Source of the DNA: Flavobacterium hydatis
GTDB taxonomy: Bacteria; Bacteroidota; Bacteroidia; Flavobacteriales; Flavobacteriaceae
Direction of reading: 5' to 3'
NCBI RefSeq assembly: GCF_000737695.1
Contig: NZ_JPRM01000003.1
Location: forward strand, 62,001 to 126,000
Length of the DNA: 64,000 nucleotides
In this document: piece by piece, positions 8,458-17,814 of the stretch
Position numbering within the stretch: position 1 is the stretch's first letter
Layout of the letters: each line of letters starts with the position of its first letter
Notes under the pieces: model-generated
What the model saw: only the letters and a program-made list of their open reading frames with translations
What the model was told of the DNA's origin: nothing
Database searches by the model: none
Position numbers and translations under genes: made by a program

Positions 8458-10761
8458 ATGATTTTTTCAGAAACAGACATTCAGCAATTAGCGATAGAAC
8501 ATTATGGATTATCCGCTACCGTAAAAGCATTAGACGGATATGATGAATTGAACTTTATCTTAACCGATGAAAAAAATCAGAAGTATATATTAAAGCTTTC
8601 TGATGAAAATCAGTCATATCCATTTCTGGATGCACAAGTAAAAATCATTCAGCATTTAAGCAAAAGCACATTAGCCGAGAGTTTTCAGCAGTTTTCTATC
8701 AATAAAAACGGAGAAGCTTTAACCCAAATCATCAGAGATAACAAAACATATTACATACGAATCCTTAGTTTTCTTGAAGGTACTTTTTGGCACGAACAAC
8801 CCAAAAAATCAAGTACTGCACTTTATAATTTAGGTGTATTTATGGGAACTATGGATAAATCACTTCAGGACTTTTCTCATCCAGCAATGCAACGTCATTA
8901 TACTTGGGACATTAGTCGAGCAAGTGATGCTAATGAGAAACTAAAATACATTACCAATCACGAACGAAGACGAATTGCAGGATATTTCCTTTTGCAATTT
9001 GATACCGAAGTGCTTCCGCAAATACACACCTTACGACACGCATATATTCATAATGATGCTAATGATTGTAATGTGATGGCACAAGGAGAAAAGACAACTG
9101 GTTTAATCGATTTTGGCGATATGGTTTATTCCGCTTTAATCAATAACCTTGCAATAGCATGTACCTATGCAATTCTTGAAAGTGAAGATCCGTTAACAGA
9201 CGCTTCATACATTGTAAAAGGATATCACGAAACGTACCCTCTTACAACACAAGAATTAGATTTATTGTATTATTTAATTGCAGGAAGGCTTTGTATAAGC
9301 GTAACACAATCGGCTTATAACGCATCGCTAAATAGCGATAATGCCCATCATTTCCTGACCGAAAAGCCTGCTTGGGAGTTATTGTACAAACTCATCAAAA
9401 TAAACCCGATAAAAGCTCAGGATGTTTTTAGAAAAGCATGCGGATTTGATGGCGTAATAAATAATTCCGATTATTCGGACTTATTACAAGTTCGTCAAAA
9501 AAATGTAGGTCGAAATTTAAGCATTGGTTACAACCAAAAACTAAAAATCGTAAAAGGAGCATTACAATATTTATATGATGATAAAGGACGAACATTTGTA
9601 GATTGTGTAAACAATCCATCTCATGTAGGGCATTGTCATCCTGTAGTGGTAAAGAAAATGCAAAAACAAATTGCGACTTTAAATACTAATACAAGATATC
9701 TTAACGATACAATCTTAGAATATGCCGAAAAACTTACGGCAACATTACCATCGTCATTAAGCGTTTGTTATTTCGTAAACTCTGGTAGTGAGGCCAATGA
9801 CCTTGCTATACGAATGAGTCGCCACTTTACTAAGCAAAAAGACATTATTGTATTGGATCATGCTTATCACGGAACCTCAACTGTGGCAATGGAAATGAGT
9901 CCGTATAAATTTGACAGCAAAGGAGGTTTTGGCCAGATGCCATGGATTCACAAAGCTATTAACCCAGACTTATATCGAGGTCCTTATAAATATGGTGATG
10001 CAAATGCAGGGGAAAAATATGCTGCCGATGTACAACGAATTATTGAAGACTTAAAGAAAGAAGATAAATCACCCGCAGTATTTATTTGCGAAACTTTATT
10101 GGGTGTTGGAGGTCAAATTCCGTTACCAGAAAATTATTTAAAAACAGTATATGATTATGTAAGAGCTTCGGGAGGAGTTTGTATTGCCGATGAAGTTCAG
10201 GTAGGATTTGGAAGAGTTGGTGATAAATTCTGGGGATTCGAATTACAAGATGTCGTTCCCGATATTGTTGTACTAGGAAAACCTATAGGAAACGGCCATC
10301 CGCTTGCAGCAGTAATCGTAACAAACGAAATTGCCGATGCTTTTAACAACGGCATGGAATACTTCAATACTTTTGGCGGTAATCCTGTATCAATGTCGGC
10401 AGGACTAGCCGTTCTAGAAGTAATTCAAAATGAGCAAATGCAACAACATGCCTTAGAAGTTGGTAATTATCTTATGGATTTACTAAAAGGATTAATGGCT
10501 AAATTCCCAATTATTAGTGATGTTCGCGGACATGGTTTATTCATTGGTGCCGAAATGGTAAAAGACAGAACAACCATGGAGCCTGCAATTCCTGAAATTG
10601 ATATTGTAGTCGAAAAAATGAAAGAAAAAGGATATTTGCTAAGTACTGATGGACCTTTGCATAATGTTTTAAAAATAAAGCCACCAATGCCTTTCAACAA
10701 ACAAAATGCAGATGAAATGGCACAATTCCTTGAAGAAATTTTAGAAGAAGTTCATGTTTAA
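8458..10761 (+). CDS. Fusion of an APH-type small-molecule kinase and a class-III PLP aminotransferase/phospho-lyase
   Basis: This 767-residue cytoplasmic protein has two enzyme domains. Residues about 1-320 are an aminoglycoside-phosphotransferase/choline-kinase-like kinase with the catalytic loop HNDANDCN (His198, Asp200, Asn205) and the metal-binding DFGD (Asp218). Residues about 345-767 are a class-III PLP enzyme with the [12 protein letters not shown] loop, the [12 protein letters not shown]sp motif and the Schiff-base Lys608 in [10 protein letters not shown]. The pairing matches the logic of hydroxylysine kinase with phosphohydroxylysine or ethanolamine-phosphate phospho-lyase: phosphorylate an amino alcohol, then eliminate phosphate. 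The substrate is unknown. Compared with some bacterial relatives there is no M23 peptidase domain between the two. It lies 132 bases after GH42, separated by a repeat. Confidence 0.85.
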   Translation: MIFSETDIQQLAIEHYGLSATVKALDGYDELNFILTDEKNQKYILKLSDENQSYPFLDAQVKIIQHLSKSTLAESFQQFSINKNGEALTQIIRDNKTYYIRILSFLEGTFWHEQPKKSSTALYNLGVFMGTMDKSLQDFSHPAMQRHYTWDISRASDANEKLKYITNHERRRIAGYFLLQFDTEVLPQIHTLRHAYIHNDANDCNVMAQGEKTTGLIDFGDMVYSALINNLAIACTYAILESEDPLTDASYIVKGYHETYPLTTQELDLLYYLIAGRLCISVTQSAYNASLNSDNAHHFLTEKPAWELLYKLIKINPIKAQDVFRKACGFDGVINNSDYSDLLQVRQKNVGRNLSIGYNQKLKIVKGALQYLYDDKGRTFVDCVNNPSHVGHCHPVVVKKMQKQIATLNTNTRYLNDTILEYAEKLTATLPSSLSVCYFVNSGSEANDLAIRMSRHFTKQKDIIVLDHAYHGTSTVAMEMSPYKFDSKGGFGQMPWIHKAINPDLYRGPYKYGDANAGEKYAADVQRIIEDLKKEDKSPAVFICETLLGVGGQIPLPENYLKTVYDYVRASGGVCIADEVQVGFGRVGDKFWGFELQDVVPDIVVLGKPIGNGHPLAAVIVTNEIADAFNNGMEYFNTFGGNPVSMSAGLAVLEVIQNEQMQQHALEVGNYLMDLLKGLMAKFPIISDVRGHGLFIGAEMVKDRTTMEPAIPEIDIVVEKMKEKGYLLSTDGPLHNVLKIKPPMPFNKQNADEMAQFLEEILEEVHV

Positions 10762-10821
10762 ATAAATTAATTGTCAAATAGTTAATTACAACAATCGGGT
10801 ATCGTTTCTATCCCGATAAAT

Positions 10822-10858
10822 AAATAAGGGCGTATGAAGTTTTCATACGCCCTTATTT
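10822..10858. terminator. Bidirectional-looking terminator, copy 1 of a twin hairpin
   Basis: A perfect 17-bp stem (10822-10838 with 10842-10858) with loop GTT. The core GGCGTATGAA-GTT-TTCATACGCC recurs exactly in the terminator at 12321-12355. It ends the kinase/aminotransferase transcript. Confidence 0.82.
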
Positions 10859-10950
10859 ATTCGGAAATAACCTAAAAAATAATATCTGATTTTTTGATAT
10901 TATTTTACAATTCCATTATTTTACGTCAGAAAACCAATCAAAAAAAACGA

Positions 10951-12297
10951 ATGAAAAAAAAATTACTTCTATTGTCAATCCTTCTAACCGGGTTGACGAC
11001 ATTTACTTCATGCTCTAGCAATGATTCTGGTGATGACGCATCGCCATCTACAGCAATAGTAGAGCCATTACCCATTACAATTACAGCCACTTCATCTGAA
11101 GTTCTTACAATTGGAGAAAATTTAGAAATTACAGGAACCAATTTTTTTAATAAAGATTATCCAACCAAAATTTTCATTAACGGAACAGAAACAACAGTAA
11201 AAGAAATTTCAAATACTAAAATTGTATTATCTATTCCAGAAGGCTTAACAACAGGTACTAATACTTTAAGATTACAAATAAAAAATGTAAGCAGCAAACC
11301 TATTAGTTTTTATAGCATAACAAAAGGGTGGACTAAATTAACAACACTGGGAAATTTAGATATCCAATCATCAAGCGTTCTTGATAATAGTAAAACTATA
11401 TTTTCATTTGTAAATAATATTACATCTGGTGACGGAAGCTTTTGGGGGGCACCAAAAAAACTAGAAGCTAAATCTAAAGGCTATGAAGAAGTTTACATAA
11501 ATCAGGCTGGAAGTTATGGAGATTTTAAAATGATCGACGATAAAACTGGAGCTTTAACAAATACTGTTGCTGGCTTTTTTACTGACAACGGTTTTGAAAC
11601 ACAAAAAACAATTAGTGTCAACAACCGCTTTAGTCCAGCAATTAATGGCGTAAAAGTTGGTTATCTTGATAATAACATTTGTATTCTTACAACAATGGTT
11701 AGCGGTCAGATTTACACCGCAGATAAAGGGGCAACAACTATTAAAAGCGACCCTCCTTCTTGGGCTACCATCATTAGTAGTGGCGGAGGTGTAACAACCA
11801 GATTGTCAATTTCAGCTTTTGGAAAATCGGTATCTGACAATAAATTTTATCAGCTTGGATTGCTTTACGATTCTAAAAATGGCCTATATAATTCAAAAAA
11901 CGTAATCCTGCAATCTGAAACAGGGTACAACAACTGGGTTGTCAAAGACTCTATTTCCAAACAAGCCAACTCAAAAATATCTTCCATTAGTTATAAGTTT
12001 GTAAATATCAATAAAATACTTGCATTAAATGTAGACGATAAATCATTATATGCATCTACAGATATGCTTCAAACATGGAACGTTATAAAGGCAGATGTAA
12101 AGGCTTTCTTCCTTAGAACAGAAACCCAATGGTATATTCAATCCGGGGATAAATTGTTTGTAACAAAAAATTCTGGTACTTCCTGGGAACTAGAACTAGA
12201 ACTTCCTGCAGGTTCAGTTGTAAACGACATCTCTTTTGCTAAAAATAAAATAATTGTTTCTGGAAATAAAGGTTTACATTATCTAAAATTAGAATAA
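10951..12297 (+). CDS. IPT/TIG-domain lipoprotein with a C-terminal propeller-like region
   Basis: A 448-residue predicted lipoprotein. The start at 10951 gives a KKK-hydrophobic signal and a lipobox ending at Cys21 (TFTSC). The residues after Cys include SNDSGDDAS, an acidic stretch like the export signals of surface-exposed Bacteroidota lipoproteins. Residues about 50-130 form an IPT/TIG immunoglobulin-like domain (ITGTNFFNKDYPTKIFING). The C-terminal 300 residues contain repeated short strands such as LYASTDMLQTW and LFVTKNSGTSWELE, resembling the Asp-box/BNR repeats of sialidase-type propellers. No enzyme motif is visible. It could be a glycan- or surface-binding protein linked to the upstream locus, but it stands alone between two terminators. 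Confidence 0.75.
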   Translation: MKKKLLLLSILLTGLTTFTSCSSNDSGDDASPSTAIVEPLPITITATSSEVLTIGENLEITGTNFFNKDYPTKIFINGTETTVKEISNTKIVLSIPEGLTTGTNTLRLQIKNVSSKPISFYSITKGWTKLTTLGNLDIQSSSVLDNSKTIFSFVNNITSGDGSFWGAPKKLEAKSKGYEEVYINQAGSYGDFKMIDDKTGALTNTVAGFFTDNGFETQKTISVNNRFSPAINGVKVGYLDNNICILTTMVSGQIYTADKGATTIKSDPPSWATIISSGGGVTTRLSISAFGKSVSDNKFYQLGLLYDSKNGLYNSKNVILQSETGYNNWVVKDSISKQANSKISSISYKFVNINKILALNVDDKSLYASTDMLQTWNVIKADVKAFFLRTETQWYIQSGDKLFVTKNSGTSWELELELPAGSVVNDISFAKNKIIVSGNKGLHYLKLE

Positions 12298-12320
12298 TAA
12301 TTAGATTTTAATTTAATCAT

Positions 12321-12355
12321 AATAATGGCGTATGAAGTTTTCATACGCCATTATT
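12321..12355. terminator. Bidirectional-looking terminator, copy 2 of the twin hairpin
   Basis: A perfect 16-bp stem (12321-12336 with 12340-12355), loop GTT, followed by a T-rich tract. Its 23-base core is identical to the hairpin at 10822-10858; only the outer base pairs differ. Confidence 0.82.
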
Positions 12356-12430
12356 ATTTTTAGAAATAACATCATCCAAACGACACTAAATCAACATTGT
12401 ATTTAAAAGAACTCTTACGCTAAAATGTTT

Positions 12431-12438
12431 TATTTTTG
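12431..12438 (+). promoter_or_regulatory. Flavobacterial -7 promoter box for the AAA ATPase gene
   Basis: TATTTTTG matches the Bacteroidota -7 consensus TAnnTTTG. It lies 35 bases before the GTG start codon. Confidence 0.55.
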
Positions 12439-12472
12439 CCCCTTCTTCAATTCAATTAAAACTAACTTGTAA

Positions 12473-13204
12473 GTGATAAAAAACAAACCTTATTTAAAAG
12501 AAGTCTCACTCAAAAAAGAGTTGATTACAAATTATGAAGAATATCCCTTTACGATACCCTCCATAAAAGGGTTGGATAAAATAGAATTTCACTCTGATGT
12601 TACTTTTATTGTAGGAGAAAATGGTTCAGGAAAATCTACTCTGATTGAAGCTATCGCTTTAAGCATGGGATTAAGTCAAGAAGGAGGAAGTAAACATGCT
12701 CGTTTTAGTACTCACGAGAATATATCTGGGCTTTTTAATTTCTTGAAGATTGTAAAAAGTCATAGTCTTCCAGAAGATTATTACTTTCTTCGTGCTGAAA
12801 GCTTCTATAATCTTGCAACTTATATGGAGGAAACAGACAACCTTCAGGGTACGGGTCACTCCTTGCATGAATGTTCTCACGGAGAATCTTTTATGAAAAT
12901 CCTTACTGAAAGATTAGGCGGAAATGGTCTTTATGTTTTTGATGAGCCTGAAGCTGCTTTATCTCCCATGAGGCAACTTACGCTGTTTACCGCAATAGAT
13001 GAACATGTAAAAAACAATTCGCAATTTATAATCGCAACCCACTCTCCAATTCTTTTGGCTTACCCGAATGCAATAATATATCAATTGGATGAAAACGGAA
13101 TAAGACAAATAGATTATGAAGAAACTGAACACTACTTAATCACCAAAGGGTTCTTAAATAACTATAAGAATATGACCGAAATACTGTTGGATAATAAAAG
13201 ATAA
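12473..13204 (+). CDS. Small ABC-class AAA ATPase (AAA_21/SMC-like), GTG start
   Basis: A 243-residue soluble ATPase of the AAA_21 (ABC/SMC-like) group. Walker A is VGENGSGKST (about residue 47), the signature-like motif is CSHGES (about 139), Walker B is LYVFDEPE (about 158) and the H-loop is ATHSPIL. There is almost no coiled coil between the motifs, unlike OLD nucleases or RecF-type proteins, and there is no TOPRIM domain. The start is GTG at 12473, consistent with the -7 box just upstream. It is monocistronic and closed by a terminator. Relatives are usually annotated only as AAA family ATPase; a role in DNA metabolism or phage defence is possible but not shown. Confidence 0.85.
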   Translation: MIKNKPYLKEVSLKKELITNYEEYPFTIPSIKGLDKIEFHSDVTFIVGENGSGKSTLIEAIALSMGLSQEGGSKHARFSTHENISGLFNFLKIVKSHSLPEDYYFLRAESFYNLATYMEETDNLQGTGHSLHECSHGESFMKILTERLGGNGLYVFDEPEAALSPMRQLTLFTAIDEHVKNNSQFIIATHSPILLAYPNAIIYQLDENGIRQIDYEETEHYLITKGFLNNYKNMTEILLDNKR

Positions 13205-13229
13205 AATTTTACTATAATATTTCTAATAC

Positions 13230-13262
13230 ATACTAAACAGGTTTTAAAAACCCGTTTAGTAT
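13230..13262. terminator. Bidirectional terminator between the AAA ATPase and mfd
   Basis: A 9-bp outer stem ATACTAAAC (13230-13238) with GTTTAGTAT (13254-13262) plus an inner GG/CC pair sits between two convergent genes. Confidence 0.7.
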
Positions 13263-13271
13263 AGTCTAATA

Positions 13272-16200
13272 TTATTCCCCCAACATTTCCATCAATTCGA
13301 GAGCACGTTTGGTTGATTTTACATTGTCAAAAGTTAATAAAAGTCGTAAACCATTTGGCGTTTGTTTTTCTTTCATTGTACAAAGATTACTGTGTGTTTG
13401 CACAAATTTTATCATCTTATGAAAACGTTTGGATTGGTAATAATCAGATTGTTGATCTGAAACGAAATAACCAATCATCTTGCCTTTTTTCATCACCAGT
13501 TTTTCAATACCAACAGCTGTCGCAATCCATTTGATGCGAATACTATTCATTAAGGCATTGGCACGCGGTGGCATTGGCCCAAAACGGTCAATTAATTTGT
13601 TTTGGAAAATAATTAATTCGGCTTCATTTTTTACAGAACCTAACTCGTTGTATAAACTCAAACGTTCGGTGACATTGTTGATGTATTCATCTGAAAACAA
13701 CAACTCAAAGTCAGTATCTATTTGTAGATCTTTTACGTATTCCTTGGTTTCAATATCGTTCTCTTCCGGATATAAGTCTTTGAATTCGTTTTCTTTTAAT
13801 TCTTCAATGGCTTCGTTCATGATTTTTTGGTACGTATCAAAACCAATTTCATTAATGAAACCGCTTTGTTCGCCACCTAATAAATCTCCTGCTCCACGAA
13901 TTTCAAGATCTTTCATGGCAATGTTGAAACCGCTACCAAGTTCGCTAAATTGTTCTAACGCCTGAATACGTTTACGAGCATCTTCGGTCATTGATGAATA
14001 TGGCGGACAGATAAAATAACAAAATGCTTTTTTGTTACTACGTCCTACTCGACCTCGCATTTGATGCAAATCAGATAATCCGAAATTATTGGCATTATTA
14101 ATAAAGATTGTGTTCGCATTTGGTACGTCAAGTCCACTTTCGATAATTGTTGTAGCAACCAGAACATCAAAATCGCCGTTCATAAACGCCAACATTAATT
14201 CCTCTAGTTTTGCGCCTTCCATTTGTCCGTGTCCGATTCCTACTCTAGCATTTGGAACTAATCGCTGAATCATTCCGGCAACTTCTTTTATATTTTCGAT
14301 TCGGTTATTAATAAAGAAAACTTGTCCGTTACGCTGAATCTCATACGAAATTGCATCACGAATTACTTCTTCACTAAACCCAACTACATTAGTCTCGATA
14401 GGATAACGATTGGGTGGTGGCGTTGTAATAACGGATAAATCTCTCGCTGCCATTAACGAAAACTGAAGCGTTCTCGGGATTGGTGTTGCTGTTAATGTTA
14501 ACGTATCTACATTTGCTGCAATAGTTTTAAGTTTGTCTTTTACGTTTACTCCAAACTTTTGTTCCTCATCAACAATCAATAAACCTAAGTCTTTAAAAAC
14601 AACATTTTTATTGACTAATTGATGTGTCCCGATTACAATATCGAGTTTTCCTTCGGCTAAATCTTTTAAGGTTTGTGCCTTTTGTTTCGCAGTTCTGAAT
14701 CTATTCAAATAACCAATTGAAACTGGCATATCTTTTAATCGCTCTGTAAAAGTTCTGTAATGTTGGTAGGCAAGAATTGTAGTCGGCACCAAAACAGCAA
14801 CTTGTTTGCTATTGTCAACGGCCTTAAAAGCAGCACGAATGGCAACTTCCGTTTTTCCGAAACCTACATCACCACAAACCAAACGATCCATCGGTCGGTC
14901 GCTTTCCATGTCGGCTTTTACTTCCTGTGTCGATTTTACCTGATCTGGCGTATCTTCATAAATAAACGAACTTTCTAATTCGTTCTGCAAATAACTATCT
15001 GGCGCAAACTGGTATCCTTTTTCTAAACGACGTTTTGCATACAACTGAATCAAATTGAATGCAATATGTTTGACACGCGCTTTGGTTTTTTGTTTTAAAA
15101 TTTTCCAAGCATTCGAACCTAACTTATAAATTTTAGGTGGCGTCCCGTCTTTTCCGTTGTACTTGGATATTTTATGAAGCGAATGTATACTCACATACAC
15201 TATATCATTATCTGCATAAACCAACTTAATGGCTTCTTGCGTTTTTCCTTCAACTTGGATTTTTTGCAAACCTCCAAATCGTCCAATTCCGTGGTCGATA
15301 TGCGTTACATAATCTCCAACCGATAATGTGGTAAGTTCTTTTAGCGTGATATTCTGTTTTTTAGAATATCCGTTTTTGATATTAAACTTATGGTATCTCT
15401 CAAAAATCTGGTGATCGGTATAACACGTAATCTGATTTTCTTCATCGATAAATCCCTGATATAGTGGTAAAACTATCGTATGATATTGCTTGCGAATATT
15501 CTCTGAATTGGCTTCATCCAATGTTTCAAAAATATCATGAAAGCGTTTCGCCTGAGCATCATTCGAACAGAACAAATAATTCTTATATCCATTAAAATGA
15601 TTATCACTTAAGTTATTAAGCAATAAATCAAATTGTTTATTAAATGATGGTTGCGGCTGAATATGAAAATCGTATTTCTTTGTCGTTTTAAAAATTGGCT
15701 TATTAGCTAATTCTACAATCGAAAAATCTAATGCTTTTTTTATAAACGATGACTGATTTAAGAATAATTGATCTGGCTCTGCACGTTTAATTTCTTTTGA
15801 TAGTTTCTCATAAGCTTCTTCGGCTCTTGCAAATTGCTTATCTAACTGACTCAAAAATCCATCTGTATTCTGGATAAAAAGAACTGTTTTTTCAGAAATA
15901 TAATCTAAGAAACTTTCTCTATTTTCCTGAAATATCTTGTTTTCGACATTCGGGATAATCGTGATTTTTTTATGTGTTTCTACAGATAATTGCGTTCCTA
16001 CATCAAAGCTTCGGATACTATCGACTTCGTTCCCAAAAAACTCAATACGATACGGGTTATCATTTGAAAAAGAAAACACATCGACTATTCCTCCTCGAAC
16101 AGAGAACTCTCCGGGTTCGGTAATAAAATCTACTCTTTTAAACTCGTATTCGAATAAAACTTCGTTGATAAAATCAATCGAAATTTTATCGCCAACTGAT

Positions 16201-16637
16201 ACTTTTAGGGTATTCTTATCTAACTCTTTTCGAGTCACTACTTTTTCAAATAATGCTTCTGGATAGGTAACAATTATTGCAGGTTTTTTACGGGAATTAA
16301 TTCTGTTTAATACCTCTGCACGCAACAAAACATTAGCATTATCTGTATCTTCTATCTGGTAAGGTCTTTTATAAGATCCTGGATAAAACAATACATCTTG
16401 CTCACCAACCATTTGCTCTAAATCGTTAAGGTAATAAGCCGCTTCTTCTTTATTATCTAAAATAACAAGAAATGGTAATTCGGCTTTCTTAAATAAAGAA
16501 CGAATTATAAATGAAACCGCCGATCCTAACAAACCATTAAGATGCAATTTCACTTCATTATTTTCTAATAACTGATTGGCAATTTGCTGGGTTTTGGGCA
16601 AATTATCATACGTAGTATATAAAGCACTTTTACTCAA
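13272..16637 (-). CDS. mfd: Transcription-repair coupling factor Mfd
   Basis: A 1121-residue DNA translocase that removes stalled RNA polymerase and recruits UvrA at lesions. Domains in order: a UvrB-homology N-terminal region, the RNA polymerase interaction (CarD-like) domain starting near residue 450 (LSVGDYVTHIDHGIGRFGGLQ), the superfamily 2 helicase core with Walker A GDVGFGKTEVA and the DEEQKFG box (about 590-760), a second RecA lobe with ATTIIESGLDVPNANT and the QMRGRVGRS motif, and the C-terminal TRCF domain. Length is typical for the family. Its start overlaps the end of the upstream lipoprotein gene by 8 bases, so the two are probably translationally coupled. Confidence 0.97.
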   Translation of the reverse strand: MSKSALYTTYDNLPKTQQIANQLLENNEVKLHLNGLLGSAVSFIIRSLFKKAELPFLVILDNKEEAAYYLNDLEQMVGEQDVLFYPGSYKRPYQIEDTDNANVLLRAEVLNRINSRKKPAIIVTYPEALFEKVVTRKELDKNTLKVSVGDKISIDFINEVLFEYEFKRVDFITEPGEFSVRGGIVDVFSFSNDNPYRIEFFGNEVDSIRSFDVGTQLSVETHKKITIIPNVENKIFQENRESFLDYISEKTVLFIQNTDGFLSQLDKQFARAEEAYEKLSKEIKRAEPDQLFLNQSSFIKKALDFSIVELANKPIFKTTKKYDFHIQPQPSFNKQFDLLLNNLSDNHFNGYKNYLFCSNDAQAKRFHDIFETLDEANSENIRKQYHTIVLPLYQGFIDEENQITCYTDHQIFERYHKFNIKNGYSKKQNITLKELTTLSVGDYVTHIDHGIGRFGGLQKIQVEGKTQEAIKLVYADNDIVYVSIHSLHKISKYNGKDGTPPKIYKLGSNAWKILKQKTKARVKHIAFNLIQLYAKRRLEKGYQFAPDSYLQNELESSFIYEDTPDQVKSTQEVKADMESDRPMDRLVCGDVGFGKTEVAIRAAFKAVDNSKQVAVLVPTTILAYQHYRTFTERLKDMPVSIGYLNRFRTAKQKAQTLKDLAEGKLDIVIGTHQLVNKNVVFKDLGLLIVDEEQKFGVNVKDKLKTIAANVDTLTLTATPIPRTLQFSLMAARDLSVITTPPPNRYPIETNVVGFSEEVIRDAISYEIQRNGQVFFINNRIENIKEVAGMIQRLVPNARVGIGHGQMEGAKLEELMLAFMNGDFDVLVATTIIESGLDVPNANTIFINNANNFGLSDLHQMRGRVGRSNKKAFCYFICPPYSSMTEDARKRIQALEQFSELGSGFNIAMKDLEIRGAGDLLGGEQSGFINEIGFDTYQKIMNEAIEELKENEFKDLYPEENDIETKEYVKDLQIDTDFELLFSDEYINNVTERLSLYNELGSVKNEAELIIFQNKLIDRFGPMPPRANALMNSIRIKWIATAVGIEKLVMKKGKMIGYFVSDQQSDYYQSKRFHKMIKFVQTHSNLCTMKEKQTPNGLRLLLTFDNVKSTKRALELMEMLGE

Positions 16638-17235
16638 CTCTAGGAATATTTGGGGTCACTTTTTCATTAGGAATTGCTCTTGCAGTATCCTTTATCATTT
16701 TCATTAATTCTGTCTCCCCGTCTTCTACAGGAATTTTACTCTTTACAAGAATCTTATCCATTTGTCTTTGTAAAGCCATTAGCTCATTATTTATTTCTCT
16801 GATTAAAATACTAACCTTTTCGTCAGGAATTCTATCCAAATGAATATATAAATCCATCATTTTTATTTTGGTAATTATGATGGCGATTCTAGTTTTAACT
16901 TGAGGTACATTAAGTTGGGCTGGAATATTATTATTTAAAGCCTCGGCACTTTTAGTAATTTCCGTAGATTTTTTTTGAAATGCTCCAATCGTTTTTTGAG
17001 GTGTTCCTTTTAATACTTTTAAAAACTGATGCCATTCATTCCATTGGTTTTCAATTTGCTCAGAAGCCTCATTAATAGAACTATCGTAAAAAACCCAACT
17101 GTTTCTAATATTATTAAAAATCAATTCTTTCTTTTTGGCTTCTTTTTTATTTTCGGCAAGTCGCTTTTCGTCATTATTTTGACATGAATTTAAAAGAAAA
17201 ACAAAAAGCAGGAAAAGAGATATTCTATATTTCAT
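16630..17235 (-). CDS. Small lipoprotein of unknown function overlapping mfd
   Basis: A 201-residue predicted lipoprotein; starting at 17235 gives a signal peptide with lipobox LLNSC. The mature part is charged and helical, with a Lys-rich stretch after the Cys and a KTRIAIIITKIKMMDLYIHLD helix-like segment, and no recognisable catalytic motif. The stop overlaps the mfd start by 8 bases. A TAnnTTTG box lies just upstream (17255-17262, -), so this gene probably leads a two-gene operon with mfd. I do not recognise the family. Confidence 0.8.
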   Translation of the reverse strand: MKYRISLFLLFVFLLNSCQNNDEKRLAENKKEAKKKELIFNNIRNSWVFYDSSINEASEQIENQWNEWHQFLKVLKGTPQKTIGAFQKKSTEITKSAEALNNNIPAQLNVPQVKTRIAIIITKIKMMDLYIHLDRIPDEKVSILIREINNELMALQRQMDKILVKSKIPVEDGETELMKMIKDTARAIPNEKVTPNIPRVE

Positions 17236-17254
17236 TGGTTCAAACATTAAGCTA

Positions 17255-17262
17255 CAAAGTTA
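17255..17262 (-). promoter_or_regulatory. -7 promoter box for the lipoprotein-mfd operon
   Basis: On the minus strand this reads TAACTTTG, a match to TAnnTTTG, 20 bases before the start at 17235. Confidence 0.5.
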
Positions 17263-17360
17263 CAAAGTAATTTTACAATTACGAATTCTGTTTTTTGCTA
17301 AAGATTCTATAAATGAGTCGTATTTTTTTGCCACTCGTTCTGGAATCCATGTCTGAAAAA

Positions 17361-17690
17361 TTTACCGCAAAGTTCGCAAGGGTTTACGCAAAGTTCGCAA
17401 AGCTCTGTATTCATCTAGCTTTGCGAACTTTGTGTTTATAAAATGGCTTAATTATAAAATCTTTGCGCGCTCTGCGGTAAAAACAATCCGTGTTTCTAGA
17501 ATCTATATTTGAAAAATTTAACCGCAAAGTTCGCAAGGGTTTACGCAAAGTTCACTAAGCTTTGTATTGATCTAGCTTTGCGAACTTTGTGTTTATAAAA
17601 TGGCTTAATTATAAAATCTTTGCGAACTTTGCGGTAAAATAAACTTATCGTAAGATAAAAATCTTTGTGTGCTTTGTGGTAAAAACAATT
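17361..17690. repeat. Two tandem copies of a long palindromic CGCAAAG repeat plus a partial third arm
   Basis: Two near-identical units begin with ACCGCAAAGTTCGCAAGGG at 17364 and 17521 (period 157). Each ends with a right arm complementary to its left arm (..TTTGCGAACTTTGCGGTAAA at 17618-17636). A degenerate right arm follows at 17660-17690. The units contain inner arms (AGCTTTGCGAACTTTG), so they can fold as nested hairpins. There is no plausible coding capacity; a 60-codon minus-strand frame across the second copy is an artefact of the repeat. The same element type recurs at 41.5 and 60.1-60.6 kb. Confidence 0.85.
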
Positions 17691-17785
17691 AAACACCTCA
17701 ACGGAGAATAATCCAAAAAACAAACTTCATCCTTGTTAAATTTATAATTTGTTATTCTGAAAAGTAAAATTATTTGCGAAAACGT

Positions 17786-17793
17786 TATATTTG
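17786..17793 (+). promoter_or_regulatory. -7 promoter box for the threonine dehydrogenase gene
   Basis: TATATTTG, a full match to TAnnTTTG, lies 22 bases before the ATG at 17815. Confidence 0.6.
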
Positions 17794-17814
17794 CGTTACT
17801 AAAAACAACACATA

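Noticed and set aside
8316..8543. 75-codon plus-strand frame between GH42 and the kinase fusion
   Set aside because: It overlaps the GH42 end, the intergenic palindrome and the true start of the next gene in another frame.
12473..13204. AAA ATPase as half of a phage-defence pair (OLD/Gabija- or retron-like)
   Set aside because: The gene is monocistronic between terminators, lacks a TOPRIM or coiled-coil extension, and has no nuclease or reverse-transcriptase neighbour.
13480..13965. 161-codon plus-strand open frame opposite mfd
   Set aside because: It is antisense to the conserved C-terminal part of Mfd; its Ser/Asn-rich product is the usual shadow of an AT-rich gene.
17361..17690. CRISPR-like array
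   Set aside because: There are repeated CGCAAAG units, but only two long copies with palindromic arms, no uniform short spacers and no cas genes.
17541..17723. 60-codon minus-strand frame
   Set aside because: It lies wholly inside the second palindromic repeat copy.
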